The translations under genes were made by a program, and so were the position numbers. From JAJEFO01 sp965221845 (GTDB taxonomy: Bacteria > Pseudomonadota > Alphaproteobacteria > Rhodobacterales > Rhodobacteraceae): 64,000 nt of DNA. Below the pieces are notes generated by a model. That model saw only the letters and a list, made by a program, of their open reading frames with translations. It did no database searches and was not told where the DNA came from. Positions 1-9,023 of the stretch are shown here, one piece after another (within the stretch, counting starts at the first letter, position 1; each line of letters opens with the position of its first letter). The stretch lies in NCBI GenBank assembly GCA_965221845.1, contig OZ244919.1, positions 1,488,001-1,552,000 on the forward strand, in the 5' to 3' direction.

Positions 1-292
1 ACCCCGCGCCGAGAGCGCCAGCCTCGTCAAGATCGACGGCCGTGCCGAACGTGATTCCCTGGTCCGTGACGCCCGTCATCGTGAAGGTCACGTCGACGTC
101 CGTGTGGAACTGCGACTTGATCTTGTGGTCGTTGTAGTCAATGCCGGCGTCGGTTGCCGACTTGGCGCCCTTGCCGCCCTTCACGCCCATCTCGGCGAAG
201 CCCGACAGCGTCACGCCCTGCGCGAGCGCCGCGCCCGGCAGGGCCAGGGCGGTCGAGGCGAGCAGCACGGCCGCCTTCCGCCTGATTTCCAT
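1..292 (-). CDS. Outer-membrane porin, 5' part only (window edge)
   Basis: The reverse strand encodes 97 residues from the ATG at 292 and runs off the left edge of the window. It begins with a typical signal peptide (MEIRRKAAVLLAS, then TALALPGAALA, predicted cleavage before QGVTLSG). The mature start resembles the first beta-strand of Rhodobacter-type general porins (GVTLSGFAEMGVKGG), followed by alternating polar and hydrophobic strands (HTDVDVTFTM). Such porins form trimeric 16-strand channels for small hydrophilic solutes. Only the first quarter is visible, so specificity cannot be judged. Family is known from alphaproteobacterial porins; the function call is by resemblance. The upstream region carries a paired direct repeat discussed separately. 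Confidence 0.8.
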   Translation of the reverse strand, partial: MEIRRKAAVLLASTALALPGAALAQGVTLSGFAEMGVKGGKGAKSATDAGIDYNDHKIKSQFHTDVDVTFTMTGVTDQGITFGTAVDLDEAGALGAG

Positions 293-398
293 TCAGGGTA
301 TCGAGGGGCCCGGCCGCCCCGGAGGGGCCGGAATAACGGCTTGAAATCAGCACCTTGGGTCAAGGGCCCCGACAGGACGGGCAAGCGGACGACCGCCC

Positions 399-417
399 GT
401 GTCACCGCTGTGTCACC
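399..417. promoter_or_regulatory. Paired TGTCACC direct repeat upstream of the porin
   Basis: TGTCACC occurs at 400-406 and again at 411-417, exactly 11 bp apart start to start. This spacing and the GTGTCAC-N4-GTGTCAC form resemble binding sites of PhoB/OmpR-type response regulators, which bind 7-bp direct repeats once per helix turn. The site lies 107-125 bp upstream of the porin ATG, on the opposite strand to the usual Pho-box orientation. The regulator is inferred, not shown. Confidence 0.4.
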
Positions 418-569
418 TCGGCAGCCACGCGCCGCCGCCGGACCGCGCTGTCAGTCTCCTGTCCGGCGGCGTCCTTGCCCGCCAGCCGTGTTCCGCTTGA
501 GCTCCCGACCGACCGCCACATCATCGCGGCCATCCTTTGTTCCTCCCCGGCTCCGGGACGCGTCCCTGT

Positions 570-716
570 GGGGTGCGGCCTAACTTTGTTGGTGAGGCGA
601 CGACGGCCTGGCTCGCCAGCCAGTCGAGAACGTCGGGCAGTCTTTGCTGCATGGCGTTGCAAGGCCATCGTGCGCGTCTGCGAATCGCGGTCGCCAACAA
701 AGTTGGGCTGCACCCC
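570..716. mobile_element. MITE-like element with 26-bp imperfect terminal inverted repeats
   Basis: Positions 570-595 and 691-716 are inverted repeats with 23 of 26 matches; the shared core is AACTTTGTTGG. The 147-bp unit holds no plausible transposase. It is flanked directly by GCGTCCCTGT (560-569) and GCGTCCCCGT (717-726), a 10-bp direct repeat with one mismatch that could be a target-site duplication. I saw no second copy in the window. A non-autonomous element mobilised in trans is the simplest reading; a large hairpin of other origin is the alternative. Confidence 0.55.
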
Positions 717-725
717 GCGTCCCCG

Positions 726-743
726 TGTCACCACCATGTCACC
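726..743. promoter_or_regulatory. Second paired TGTCACC direct repeat
   Basis: TGTCACC at 726-732 and 737-743 again shows an 11-bp period, the same as the pair at 400-417. It lies immediately beside the right end of the MITE-like element. The duplicated arrangement makes chance less likely, but no adjacent gene start explains it, so it may be a displaced operator. Confidence 0.3.
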
Positions 744-1661
744 AAATCGCCGAAAAGGACCGGCCCGGCTGCGACGGTCCCGAACCCGCCTCTCCGTCCA
801 GCAGCTCGCGCTCATGGGCGAGGATCCGTGTCGCAGGCATCCGTTGATCCGGTTGAATTCGAGTCGACTGCGCAACTGGAAGCCGCTAAGCCGGGCATGA
901 GGATTGGACAGGACGGGCAGATTGCAGTTCCACCGGGCGTCCCGCTGCGCAGCTCCTGAAGCCGGAAAGCTCGCTCACGAGCCGCTGACCGGAAAGGTGC
1001 GGTCGGCATGAAGATCGCAGCCATCCTCGATAACGCCGACAGCGGCCGCATGGCTTTTCCCGAATTCCGGCATGGCCGCGCCTGCGGAAGCGGCCAGGAG
1101 CGGAGCCCGTTCGACTCCCTCCGTCGCAGACATCCCGTCGGCGAGATTCTGGAATGGCCCGCCGGTGTCTGCGAAACAGCCCGTCGCGGTGTCGTGAAAC
1201 TCCTGCTCGACGGCCGGCAGCGCATGACGGCTCCCCGTGCCGTCGAACGTGCCAGGCTGCCGAAGCTCTTCGACGGCTACGCGCAAGCTTGCCCCCGCTC
1301 GCCTTTCCATCCGGAAAGCGAGGCCCTTTCGCTCATCCATTCGCCACGGATGGAGAACGATCCCCCTCCGGGACGGCGCCACGGAACTGATGCGAGAGTG
1401 CGCGAGCGGCACAGGCAGCCTGATTTCCGCCCTGTCGGCGTTTCCCGACACCGCTCCGAAAGCCGACGACTGTGCCGGACAGCTCGCCAGACATCTCGGC
1501 ATCGCCGGAATTGACCTGCGTGTCGAAGTGGTAACCGGTTCGGATAAGAGCGTTTCAGGAATGGACAGCGCCTCGAACATGTCCGGCCTGTCCAGACGAC
1601 ATCCGTTGCCAAAGCCTCAGCTCCGCGTGGGCCGTTCGGTCAATTGCGCCGGGCTGTCCGC
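744..1661. other. Intergenic stretch, possible decayed coding sequence
   Basis: No gene can be supported here. Two short plus-strand open stretches look faintly protein-like: one from the ATG at 1008 (begins MKIAAILDN) and one at about 1375-1560 in another frame. They are not in one frame, lack clear homologues and have no ribosome-binding site, so they may be a frameshifted remnant or chance open frames in GC-rich DNA. Confidence 0.3.
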
Positions 1662-2816
1662 ATGAATCTCGACACGCGCTATCCCGCCGTATCGGACCTG
1701 CGGCTGCGCGCACGCCGGCGCGTGCCGCACTTCGTGTTCGAGTATCTCGACAGCTCCACCGGCGACGAGGACCAGACCAGGCGCAATCGGTGCGCGCTCC
1801 GGGACATCCGCTTCTGGCCTGCCGTGCTGGAAGGGTCGCTAGAATGCGACCTGTCCACCGAGTTTCTTGGCCGCGGCTATCCCCTGCCCTTCGGATGCGC
1901 CCCTGTTGGAATGTCGGGCATCATGTGGCCAGGGGCGGAAAGGATCCTCTCCGCGGCCTGCGCCGAGGCCGGAATTCCCTATGTCATGTCGCATGTCGCG
2001 ACCGTGAAGCCGGAAACCCTGGCTCCGGCCATCGGCGACCAGGGCTGGTTCCAGATGTACATGCCGGGCCGAAAGGACTTTCGCGCCGACATGCTGCGTC
2101 GCGTGAAGAATTCCGGATTCCACACGCTGGTCCTGACGGTGGACGTCCCGGTTGACAGCCGACGCGAGCGCCAGCGGCGCGCCAATCTCACGATCCCGCC
2201 CAAGGTCACGGCAGGCATGGTGCTCTCGATGCTGCTTCATCCCGCATGGGCGCTCGGGACGCTGAGAGAGGGCGTTCCGAGCCTCAAGTTCTGCGAGGAC
2301 TATGCCGACCGGTCGGACAGCTACAGTTCGGTTGCCCATGCCGGACACGTCATCAGGGGCGAACCGGCCTGGAAAGACGTCGCGGAGATTCGCGCGCTCT
2401 GGACCGGCCCGTTCCTCGTCAAGGGCATCCAGAGGCCAGACGACGCGAAACGCCTTGTCGAGATGGGCGTCGATGGCATCTGGGTCTCGAACCACTCGGG
2501 ACGCCAGTTCGACGGCGGTCCTGCTTCCATCGAATGCTTGCCCGCAATCCGCGACGCCGTCCCGGAGACGCCGATCGCTTTCGACAGCGGCGTCATGGGC
2601 GGCCTCGACATCCTTCGCGCCCTCGCCATCGGGGCGAACTTCGTCATGCTGGGCCGCGCGTTCCACTACGCGGTCGGAGCACTCGGCCGGAAAGGGCCGC
2701 CGCACCTGATCCATGTCCTGTCGGACGACATGGTCGCGAACATGGGGCAGATGGGCGCGAGGCGGCTCTCCGACCTTGCAGGTCGCGTCATCCCGTCCTC
2801 GATGCCGTGCCCTTGA
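1662..2816 (+). CDS. FMN-dependent alpha-hydroxy-acid (L-lactate type) dehydrogenase
   Basis: A 384-residue protein of the LldD/glycolate-oxidase family, which oxidises L-2-hydroxy acids to 2-oxo acids with FMN. The ATG at 1662 is preferred over a TTG 18 bp upstream because it gives the family's usual N-terminus (MNLDTRYPAVSDLRLRARRR). Seen in order: an N-terminal segment with FEYLDSSTGDE, LTVDVPVDSRRER in mid-protein, the catalytic His region VSNHSGRQFDGGPAS (about residue 275), and the flavin-phosphate loop FDSGVMGGLDILRALAIGAN. Most relatives have NHGGRQ; here the first Gly is Ser, a mild change beside the active site. It precedes pyruvate carboxylase on the same strand with a 152-bp gap, suggesting that pyruvate from lactate is fed into anaplerosis. 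Substrate is inferred from family. Confidence 0.85.
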   Translation: MNLDTRYPAVSDLRLRARRRVPHFVFEYLDSSTGDEDQTRRNRCALRDIRFWPAVLEGSLECDLSTEFLGRGYPLPFGCAPVGMSGIMWPGAERILSAACAEAGIPYVMSHVATVKPETLAPAIGDQGWFQMYMPGRKDFRADMLRRVKNSGFHTLVLTVDVPVDSRRERQRRANLTIPPKVTAGMVLSMLLHPAWALGTLREGVPSLKFCEDYADRSDSYSSVAHAGHVIRGEPAWKDVAEIRALWTGPFLVKGIQRPDDAKRLVEMGVDGIWVSNHSGRQFDGGPASIECLPAIRDAVPETPIAFDSGVMGGLDILRALAIGANFVMLGRAFHYAVGALGRKGPPHLIHVLSDDMVANMGQMGARRLSDLAGRVIPSSMPCP

Positions 2817-2968
2817 GGCCCACCCCTGACGCTCATGCGCGCACGCGCCCGGTCCGCCGCACGATTCATGTTTCCGGGCCGTCCGAGCACTGTCGCGCGC
2901 CAATCCAAGATTGCCCGCGCCGCCCGCTGCGGATAACACGTGCCGCACGTGCAGGACAGGAACAAGCG

Positions 2969-5900
2969 ATGGCCGAGATCAAGAAGATCCTGATCGCCAA
3001 CCGCGGCGAAATCGCCATCCGCGTCATGCGGGCCGCAAACGAGCTCGGCAAGCGCACCGTCGCAGTCTTCGCGGAGGAGGACAAGCTGTCGCTTCACAGG
3101 TTCAAGGCTGACGAGGCATATCGCGTCGGGCGAGGGCTCGGCCCGGTTGCGGCCTATCTTTCGATCAGCGAGGTCATTCGGGTCGCGCGGGAGAGCGGCG
3201 CCGACGCGGTTCATCCGGGATACGGGCTGCTCTCGGAGAACCCCGCACTGGTCGACGCCTGCAACGAGGCCGGCATCACCTTCATAGGGCCGAGAGCCGA
3301 GACCATGCGCGCCCTCGGCGACAAGGCGAGCGCGCGCAAGGTCGCGATAGAGGCCGGCGTGCCGGTCATCCCCGCATCGGACGTCCTCGGCAGCGACATG
3401 AGGCTCGTGCGCAAGCAGGCCGAAGCGATCGGCTATCCGATGATGCTCAAGGCGTCCTGGGGCGGAGGCGGACGCGGCATGCGCCCGATCATGTCGCCGG
3501 ACGAGCTCGAGGAGAAGATCCTTGAAGGGCGTCGCGAGGCGGAAACGGCCTTCGGGAACGGCGAGGGCTATCTCGAAAGGATGATCCCGCGGGCGCGCCA
3601 TGTCGAGGTGCAGGTCCTCGGCGACAGCCGCGGCAGCATCTACCACCTCTGGGAGCGCGACTGCTCCGTGCAGCGCCGGAACCAGAAGGTGGTCGAGCGC
3701 GCGCCCGCGCCCTATCTCTCGGACGCGCAGCGCGAAAGGCTTGCAGGCCTTGGCAGGAAAATCGCCGAAAAGGTGGGTTACGAATGCGCGGGAACCGTGG
3801 AGTTCCTGATGGACATGGAGTCCGGGGAATTCCACTTCATCGAGGTCAACCCGCGCATCCAGGTCGAGCACACGGTAACCGAGGAGGTGACCGGAATCGA
3901 CATCGTCCAGGCCCAGATCCTGGTCGCCGAGGGAAAGGGGCTGGCTGAGGCGACGGGCATGGCGTCGCAATGCGATGTCGCCCTCAACGGCCACGCCATC
4001 CAGTGCCGGATCACGACGGAAGACCCGGCCAACAACTTCATTCCGGACTACGGGCGCATCACGGCCTACCGCGGGGCGAACGGAATGGGGATCCGGCTCG
4101 ACGGCGGCACGGCCTATTCGGGGGCGGTCATCACGCGCCATTACGATTCGCTTCTTGAGAAGGTCACGGCCTGGGCGCCAACCCCGGGGGCCGCGATCGC
4201 CCGCATGGACCGTGCCCTGCGCGAATTCCGGATCCGCGGCGTGTCCACCAACGTCGCCTTTGTCGAGAACCTGCTGAAGCATCCGACGTTCCTCGGCAAC
4301 GAGTATCACACGCGTTTCATCGACGAGACGCCCGATCTCTTCGACTTCAAGCCGCGGCGCGACCGGGCAACCCGGCTCCTGACCTATCTCGCGGACGTGA
4401 CCGTCAACGGCCACCCCGAGACGCGAGACCGGCCCAGGCCGCCTGCAAGCCTGCCCGAACCGGTGCCCCCAGCGCCCGGAACCCGCGAGCCGGCCCCGGG
4501 CACGCGCGACCTTCTGGAGAGGGAAGGCGCCGAGGCCGTTGCACGCTGGATGCTGGAGCAGGAGCGTGTCCTGGTCACGGACACCACCATGCGAGACGGA
4601 CCGCAGTCCCTCCTCGCCACCCGGATGCGCTCGATCGACATGATCAACGCCGCGCCGGCCTACGCGGCAAGCCTCCCTGGCCTGTTCAGCGTCGAATGCT
4701 GGGGCGGCGCAACTTTCGACGTGGCGTACAGGTTCCTGCAGGAATGCCCCTGGCAGCGCCTGCGCGACCTCCGCGCGGCGATGCCTAACATCCTGACCCA
4801 GATGCTGTTCCGAGGTTCCAACGGCGTCGGCTACGCGAACTATCCCGACAACGTGGTCAGGTTCTTCGTTCAGCGCGCTGCCCGCAATGGCGTCGATCTC
4901 TTCCGGGTCTTCGATCCCCTGAACTGGATCGAGAACATGCGGGTCTCGATGGACGCGGTCCTGGACACCGGCAGGATCCTCGAAGCCGCGATCTGCTACA
5001 CGGGAGACATTCACGATCCGGACCGCGCCAAGTACGACCTCAAGTACTACGTCTCGACGGCCAGGGAACTGGAGAAGGCCGGCACGCACGTCCTTGGCAT
5101 CAAGGACATGGCGGGCCTGGTGAAGCCAGCCGCCGCCCGGGCGCTGGTCAAGGCGCTCAAGGAGGAAGTCGGGCTGCCCGTCCACTTCCACACGCACGAC
5201 ACCGCCGGAATAGCCTGCGCCTCGATCCTTGCCGCGTCCGAGGCCGGAGTCGATGCCGTGGACTGCGCCATGGACGCGCTTTCCGGCAACACGTCGCAGG
5301 CCACGCTAGGCACAGTGGTCGAGGCGCTCAGGGGATCGGAGCGCGACACGCTGCTCGACATCGCCGCGATTCGGGAGATTTCGAACTACTGGGAAGCCGT
5401 GCGCGGTCACTACACGGCATTCGAGTCCGGCCTTCAGGCCCCCGCGTCCGAGGTCTACCTGCACGAGATGCCGGGCGGCCAGTTCACGAACCTGAAAGCC
5501 CAGGCGCGCGCGCTCGGACTGGAGGAGCGCTGGCACGAGGTTGCCCAGGCGTATGCCGACGTGAACAGTATGTTCGGCGACATCGTGAAGGTGACGCCCA
5601 CGTCGAAGGTCGTGGGGGACATGGCCCTGATGATGGTGAGCCAGGGTCTCGGCGTCGAGGAAGTGCTCGATCCGGAACTGGAGGTCGCCTTCCCGGAAAG
5701 CGTTGTCGGCATGATGCGCGGGGACATCGGGCAGCCCCCGGGCGGCTGGCCCAGACACATTCAGGCGAAGGTCCTCAAGGATGAGGAGCCGGTTTCGACA
5801 CGGCCCGGCACGCGACTGGCGCCCGTGAACCTTGAAGAAGTGCGGCGGGAAATCAACGACAGGTTCGAACGGGAATTCAACGATGAGGACCTTTGCGGCT

Positions 5901-6412
5901 ATCTCATGTATCCCAAGGTCTTTGCAGACTACACCGAGCGACACGACATCTACGGTCCGGTCCGCACGCTTCCGACGCACGCGTTCTTCTACGGCATGGG
6001 GCCCGGCGAGGAAATCTCCGTTGAAATCGATCCGGGGGTGACGCTTGAGATCCAGCTCCAGGCCGTGGCGGACACCAGCGACGAGGGCATTGCCAAGGTG
6101 TTCTTCGAACTGAACGGACAGCCGCGGACCGTGCGCATCGCCGACCGCTCGGCGAAGGGCGTGGCGGCGGCGCGCGTCAAGGCCGACCCGTCCAACGCGG
6201 GCCATGTCGGCGCGCCCATGCCCGGCATCGTCGCATCGGTCGCAGTGCAGGACGGAGCCAGGGTAAGGCAGGGCGACCTGATGCTGACCATCGAGGCGAT
6301 GAAGATGGAAACCGGGATCCACGCCGACCGCGATTCCGTGATCAAGGCGGTGCATGTGACGCCCGGCACCCAGATTGGCGCCAAGGATCTGCTTGTGGAA
6401 CTGGAGGGATAG
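2969..6412 (+). CDS. pyc: Pyruvate carboxylase
   Basis: A 1147-residue single-chain biotin enzyme that carboxylates pyruvate to oxaloacetate with ATP and bicarbonate. The start ATG at 2969 follows AGGACAGG and begins MAEIKKILIANRGEIAIRV, the classic biotin-carboxylase N-terminus. Domains in order: biotin carboxylase (about 1-460; the ATP-grasp loop GGGGRGM and EVNPRIQVEHTVTEE are present), carboxyltransferase (about 530-800; TDTTMRDGPQSLLATR, DPLNWIENM, metal-site HFHTHDTAG), the allosteric/tetramerisation linker, and the C-terminal biotinyl domain with GAPMPGIVAS and EAMKMET. The biotinylated Lys is residue 1112. Length and domain order match alpha4 pyruvate carboxylases, so it should work alone in the cytoplasm. 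The frame stays open upstream into the previous gene, but that stretch is antisense-type noise. Confidence 0.97.
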   Translation: MAEIKKILIANRGEIAIRVMRAANELGKRTVAVFAEEDKLSLHRFKADEAYRVGRGLGPVAAYLSISEVIRVARESGADAVHPGYGLLSENPALVDACNEAGITFIGPRAETMRALGDKASARKVAIEAGVPVIPASDVLGSDMRLVRKQAEAIGYPMMLKASWGGGGRGMRPIMSPDELEEKILEGRREAETAFGNGEGYLERMIPRARHVEVQVLGDSRGSIYHLWERDCSVQRRNQKVVERAPAPYLSDAQRERLAGLGRKIAEKVGYECAGTVEFLMDMESGEFHFIEVNPRIQVEHTVTEEVTGIDIVQAQILVAEGKGLAEATGMASQCDVALNGHAIQCRITTEDPANNFIPDYGRITAYRGANGMGIRLDGGTAYSGAVITRHYDSLLEKVTAWAPTPGAAIARMDRALREFRIRGVSTNVAFVENLLKHPTFLGNEYHTRFIDETPDLFDFKPRRDRATRLLTYLADVTVNGHPETRDRPRPPASLPEPVPPAPGTREPAPGTRDLLEREGAEAVARWMLEQERVLVTDTTMRDGPQSLLATRMRSIDMINAAPAYAASLPGLFSVECWGGATFDVAYRFLQECPWQRLRDLRAAMPNILTQMLFRGSNGVGYANYPDNVVRFFVQRAARNGVDLFRVFDPLNWIENMRVSMDAVLDTGRILEAAICYTGDIHDPDRAKYDLKYYVSTARELEKAGTHVLGIKDMAGLVKPAAARALVKALKEEVGLPVHFHTHDTAGIACASILAASEAGVDAVDCAMDALSGNTSQATLGTVVEALRGSERDTLLDIAAIREISNYWEAVRGHYTAFESGLQAPASEVYLHEMPGGQFTNLKAQARALGLEERWHEVAQAYADVNSMFGDIVKVTPTSKVVGDMALMMVSQGLGVEEVLDPELEVAFPESVVGMMRGDIGQPPGGWPRHIQAKVLKDEEPVSTRPGTRLAPVNLEEVRREINDRFEREFNDEDLCGYLMYPKVFADYTERHDIYGPVRTLPTHAFFYGMGPGEEISVEIDPGVTLEIQLQAVADTSDEGIAKVFFELNGQPRTVRIADRSAKGVAAARVKADPSNAGHVGAPMPGIVASVAVQDGARVRQGDLMLTIEAMKMETGIHADRDSVIKAVHVTPGTQIGAKDLLVELEG

Positions 6413-6566
6413 CGCCGATCGGAGCGCCTCGCCCGTCCGTTGCGGTTCGCGGCATGCAAGCCGAAGCCAGAGTCTCCCTGCCGCATTGCGACTTGGCAAG
6501 ATCGCATTGCGGTTTCCGGTTGCAGAAGCCATCCGGCGCCACTACTCTGGTTCTACAATGCGGAGT

Positions 6567-6641
6567 GCGGGCGTAGCTCAGGGGTAGAGCATTACCTTGC
6601 CAAGGTAAGGGTCGTGAGTTCGAATCTCATCGCCCGCTCCA
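6567..6641 (+). tRNA. tRNA-Gly (anticodon GCC)
   Basis: The cloverleaf is complete: acceptor GCGGGCG pairs with CGCCCGC, the D arm is GCTC..GAGC, the anticodon stem TTACC/GGTAA surrounds GCC, and the T arm has GTTCGAATC. The 3' CCA is encoded at 6639-6641. A good -10 element, TACAAT, lies at 6554-6559, at the right distance for a transcript that begins just before the mature 5' end; no clear -35 is seen. Confidence 0.97.
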
Positions 6642-7241
6642 GACAGGCCGGGATTCACGACCAGCGCTTGGTCAAGCGCTGCGCTCTTGAGTGAAGCGGG
6701 AGTACCGTCACGTTCGCGCCCGAAATCGGACCGCCGCATGGGACCAGGCAAACATGCGCCCGACGCCCGCACTTTCTGCATGACAGTCGTCCGGCCTGTG
6801 CCTGACTTGCTTCTCGACCGGCGCTGTGCCGTGTCGAAGCCGCTACGGGACTGCGGCACCTGCCTTCCAGAGGCCGACTCCCTCCGCGAAGTCGGGAAAC
6901 TCGCCTCGGAACCGCCTCCGTGTGTCGATCAAGAAAATGGGACGGACTCCTCTGCATGCTGCGGCTTGAGCGCCTTTTGAGCCCCGCTCCTGTCAAGCCT
7001 TTTCCGCATGACGTGTCACATCGATCCGTCTGCTTTCGAGGGCGGCGTCGGCGCCGACCCGGGGAACGCTCCAGGCAGAACGCCCTTTCCTGGGAGCGCC
7101 CGACGGCGCGTCTGGACTCCGGTTCGGCTGGCCGACGGACACCGGCCCCGTGACCCGCGGCGCCCTGGCGCCCTGTTCGGACTGCGCGACGTTCCGGCGA
7201 GGCTGGAGCCTGAGAGGCTGAATCATAAGTCGTTTATGTCA
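6642..7241. other. Intergenic, no supported gene
   Basis: About 600 bp with no recognisable gene. A minus-strand open stretch around 6870-6985 reads IFLIDTRRRFRGEFPDFAEG in one frame and looks coding-like, but it is only some 43 codons, has stops on both sides and no start. It may be a scrap of a lost gene next to the transposase remnant that follows. Confidence 0.3.
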
Positions 7242-7517
7242 TTATGCGGTTTGGTTCCAACAGCTTGCGCCCCGTGCCCAGGCCAACGAGCTCGCCAGCG
7301 TCCGCTCGAAGTCCTTCGCCAGGCGCCGGCAGCGCGACATCCACGCGAAGGTGCGCTCCACCACCCGGCGGCGGCACGGCACCGTGAAGCCCATGGTTCC
7401 CTTGGGCCCCTGCACGATCTCGATGACGGGTCCGAGGCCGTGCTCCGCCAGCGCGGCCTCGGGCTTCGGCCCGGCGCGGCTGCACGCCCCGCCTGCGCGC
7501 GGGCCAAGGCCCGCAGC
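7242..7517 (-). pseudogene. IS5-family transposase, C-terminal remnant
   Basis: A 91-codon minus-strand fragment, bounded upstream by an in-frame TGA (7518-7520), carries the hallmark C-terminal block of IS5/IS427-group transposases: RRRVVERTFAWMSRCRRL followed by AKDFERTLASSLAW. The Glu of VVERTF is the last acidic residue of the DDE triad. The N-terminal two-thirds, with both catalytic Asp residues, are missing, and no terminal inverted repeats were found. It cannot be active. It sits 58 bp beyond the end of the aldehyde dehydrogenase gene and marks an old insertion or recombination point. Confidence 0.8.
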
Positions 7518-7574
7518 TCATCTCCCGGACGGTTCGGCAAACGAGTGCGTCTGGCGAAAGCGCTCTTCGCCTGC

Positions 7575-9011
7575 CTACCACTCGGCAGAGACGTACTGGG
7601 TCTCTTGGAACTCCAGCATGCCCTCTTTCCCCCCTTCACGGCCCAGGCCCGACTGCTTGAAGCCGCCGAATGGCGCCGCAGGATCGGACACAAGGCCGCG
7701 GTTCAGTCCGATCATGCCGAACTCAAGCCGTTCGGCGAGCCCCATTCCTCGCCGCATGTCCCTCGTGTAAAGGTATGCGACGAGGCCGTACTCGGTGCCG
7801 TTCGCGCGACGGATGGCCTCGTCCTCGTCCCGAAAAGTCTGAATCGCTGCAACCGGGCCGAAGATCTCGTCACGAAGGCACTCAGCATCGTCGGGGACGT
7901 CGGTCAGCACGGTCGGCGGGTAGTAAAAGCCGGGACCATCGGGACGGATGCCGCCGAGCCTGATCCCCGCGCCCTTGGCCACAGCGTCATTCACGAGGCG
8001 ATCAACCTTGTCACGCGTCTCGGCATTGACGAGGGGCCCGACATCGACTCCGTCCTCAAGGCCGTTGCCCATCCTCAGCGCGGCCATCCTGGCCGTGTAG
8101 CGTTCCACGAATGCGCCCGCGACCTCGTCGTGAACGTAGATGCGGTTGGCAGCCGTGCAGGCCTCGCCGATGTTGCGCATCTTCGCGACCATCAGCCCTT
8201 CCGTGGCGGCTTCCAGATCAGCATCCTTGCAGACGATGAACGGCGCGTTGCCGCCAAGCTCCATCGCCGGATTGACGACACCGTCAGCAGCCGCGTGCAG
8301 GACCCTGCGCCCGACCTCGGTCGATCCGGTGAACGACACGACCCGCACCCGGGGGTCGGCCAGCATTGCGCCCACGACCGCCCCGGAAGATCGCGAGGGC
8401 AGCACGTTGACGACTCCGGCGGGCACTCCCGCCTCTTCGAGGACTTGCACGAGGGCAAGCATCGTCAGAGGGGTCTCCGATGCCGGTTTCACGACAACAG
8501 GGCAGCCTGCCGCCAGGGCGGGACCGATCTTTCGCGCTCCCATGGCGGCCGGATAGTTCCACGGCGTCACCAGAACGGCTATGCCCGCCGGCTTCTGGTG
8601 GACGACGATGCGGGCACCTGTGGCGGGCGCCATGCCGACATACCCCGCAGGCCGGACCGCCTCCTCGGCGTACCAGCGAAAGAACTCGGCGGCGTACCGC
8701 GCCTCGCCTGTCGCGTCCACTCCGGCCTTGCCGTTCTCGAGCGTGATCAGGCGCGCGATGTCGTCAGTCCGCTCAATGAGAAGTTCGTAGGTGCGGCGGA
8801 GCACTTCGCCTCGCGCGCGCGGGCTTCTGGCACGCCAGTCGGCAAAGGCCGCATCGGCGGCATTGAGACAGGCCATGGCGTCATCGACGGTTCCTGACGC
8901 GACGGTGGCAAGGACGGTTTCGTCGGCAGGGTTCAAGACGTCGAAACTGCCCCCGTCGGAAGCGGCACGCCATTGGCCGTTAATGTAGAGCCTGTTCGGC
9001 ATTTCAGTCAT
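7575..9011 (-). CDS. NAD(P)-dependent aldehyde dehydrogenase, succinate-semialdehyde dehydrogenase-like
   Basis: A 478-residue ALDH-superfamily enzyme that oxidises an aldehyde to its acid. The ATG at 9011 follows GAAGAGGA. Key motifs are intact: cofactor site TPWNYPAAMGARKIGPALAAG and FTGSTEVG, general-base Glu in MELGGNAPFIV, catalytic Cys285 in RNIGEACTAANR, and the C-terminal block EIFGPVAA..PFGGFKQSGLGREGG. The GEACTAANR context and overall length match the GabD/succinate-semialdehyde group, but related enzymes act on glutarate semialdehyde or glycolaldehyde, so the substrate is open. Downstream of the E1/E2 cluster on the same strand, but separated from it by two gene remnants, so co-transcription is uncertain. 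Confidence 0.9.
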   Translation of the reverse strand: MTEMPNRLYINGQWRAASDGGSFDVLNPADETVLATVASGTVDDAMACLNAADAAFADWRARSPRARGEVLRRTYELLIERTDDIARLITLENGKAGVDATGEARYAAEFFRWYAEEAVRPAGYVGMAPATGARIVVHQKPAGIAVLVTPWNYPAAMGARKIGPALAAGCPVVVKPASETPLTMLALVQVLEEAGVPAGVVNVLPSRSSGAVVGAMLADPRVRVVSFTGSTEVGRRVLHAAADGVVNPAMELGGNAPFIVCKDADLEAATEGLMVAKMRNIGEACTAANRIYVHDEVAGAFVERYTARMAALRMGNGLEDGVDVGPLVNAETRDKVDRLVNDAVAKGAGIRLGGIRPDGPGFYYPPTVLTDVPDDAECLRDEIFGPVAAIQTFRDEDEAIRRANGTEYGLVAYLYTRDMRRGMGLAERLEFGMIGLNRGLVSDPAAPFGGFKQSGLGREGGKEGMLEFQETQYVSAEW

Positions 9012-9023
9012 TTGCAGTCCTCT

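Noticed and set aside
399..743. TGTCACC repeats as a CRISPR or satellite array
   Set aside because: Only four copies in two pairs, 7 bp each, with no regular spacers. No CRISPR array or cas gene was seen in the window.
1008..1514. A 168-codon plus-strand gene starting MKIAAILDN
   Set aside because: No recognisable domain, Arg-rich composition of an off-frame reading and no ribosome-binding site.
2666..5197. Very long minus-strand open frame (over 800 codons) opposite pyruvate carboxylase
   Set aside because: It mirrors the codons of a certain gene; high GC suppresses stops in the antisense frame. The translation has no domain.
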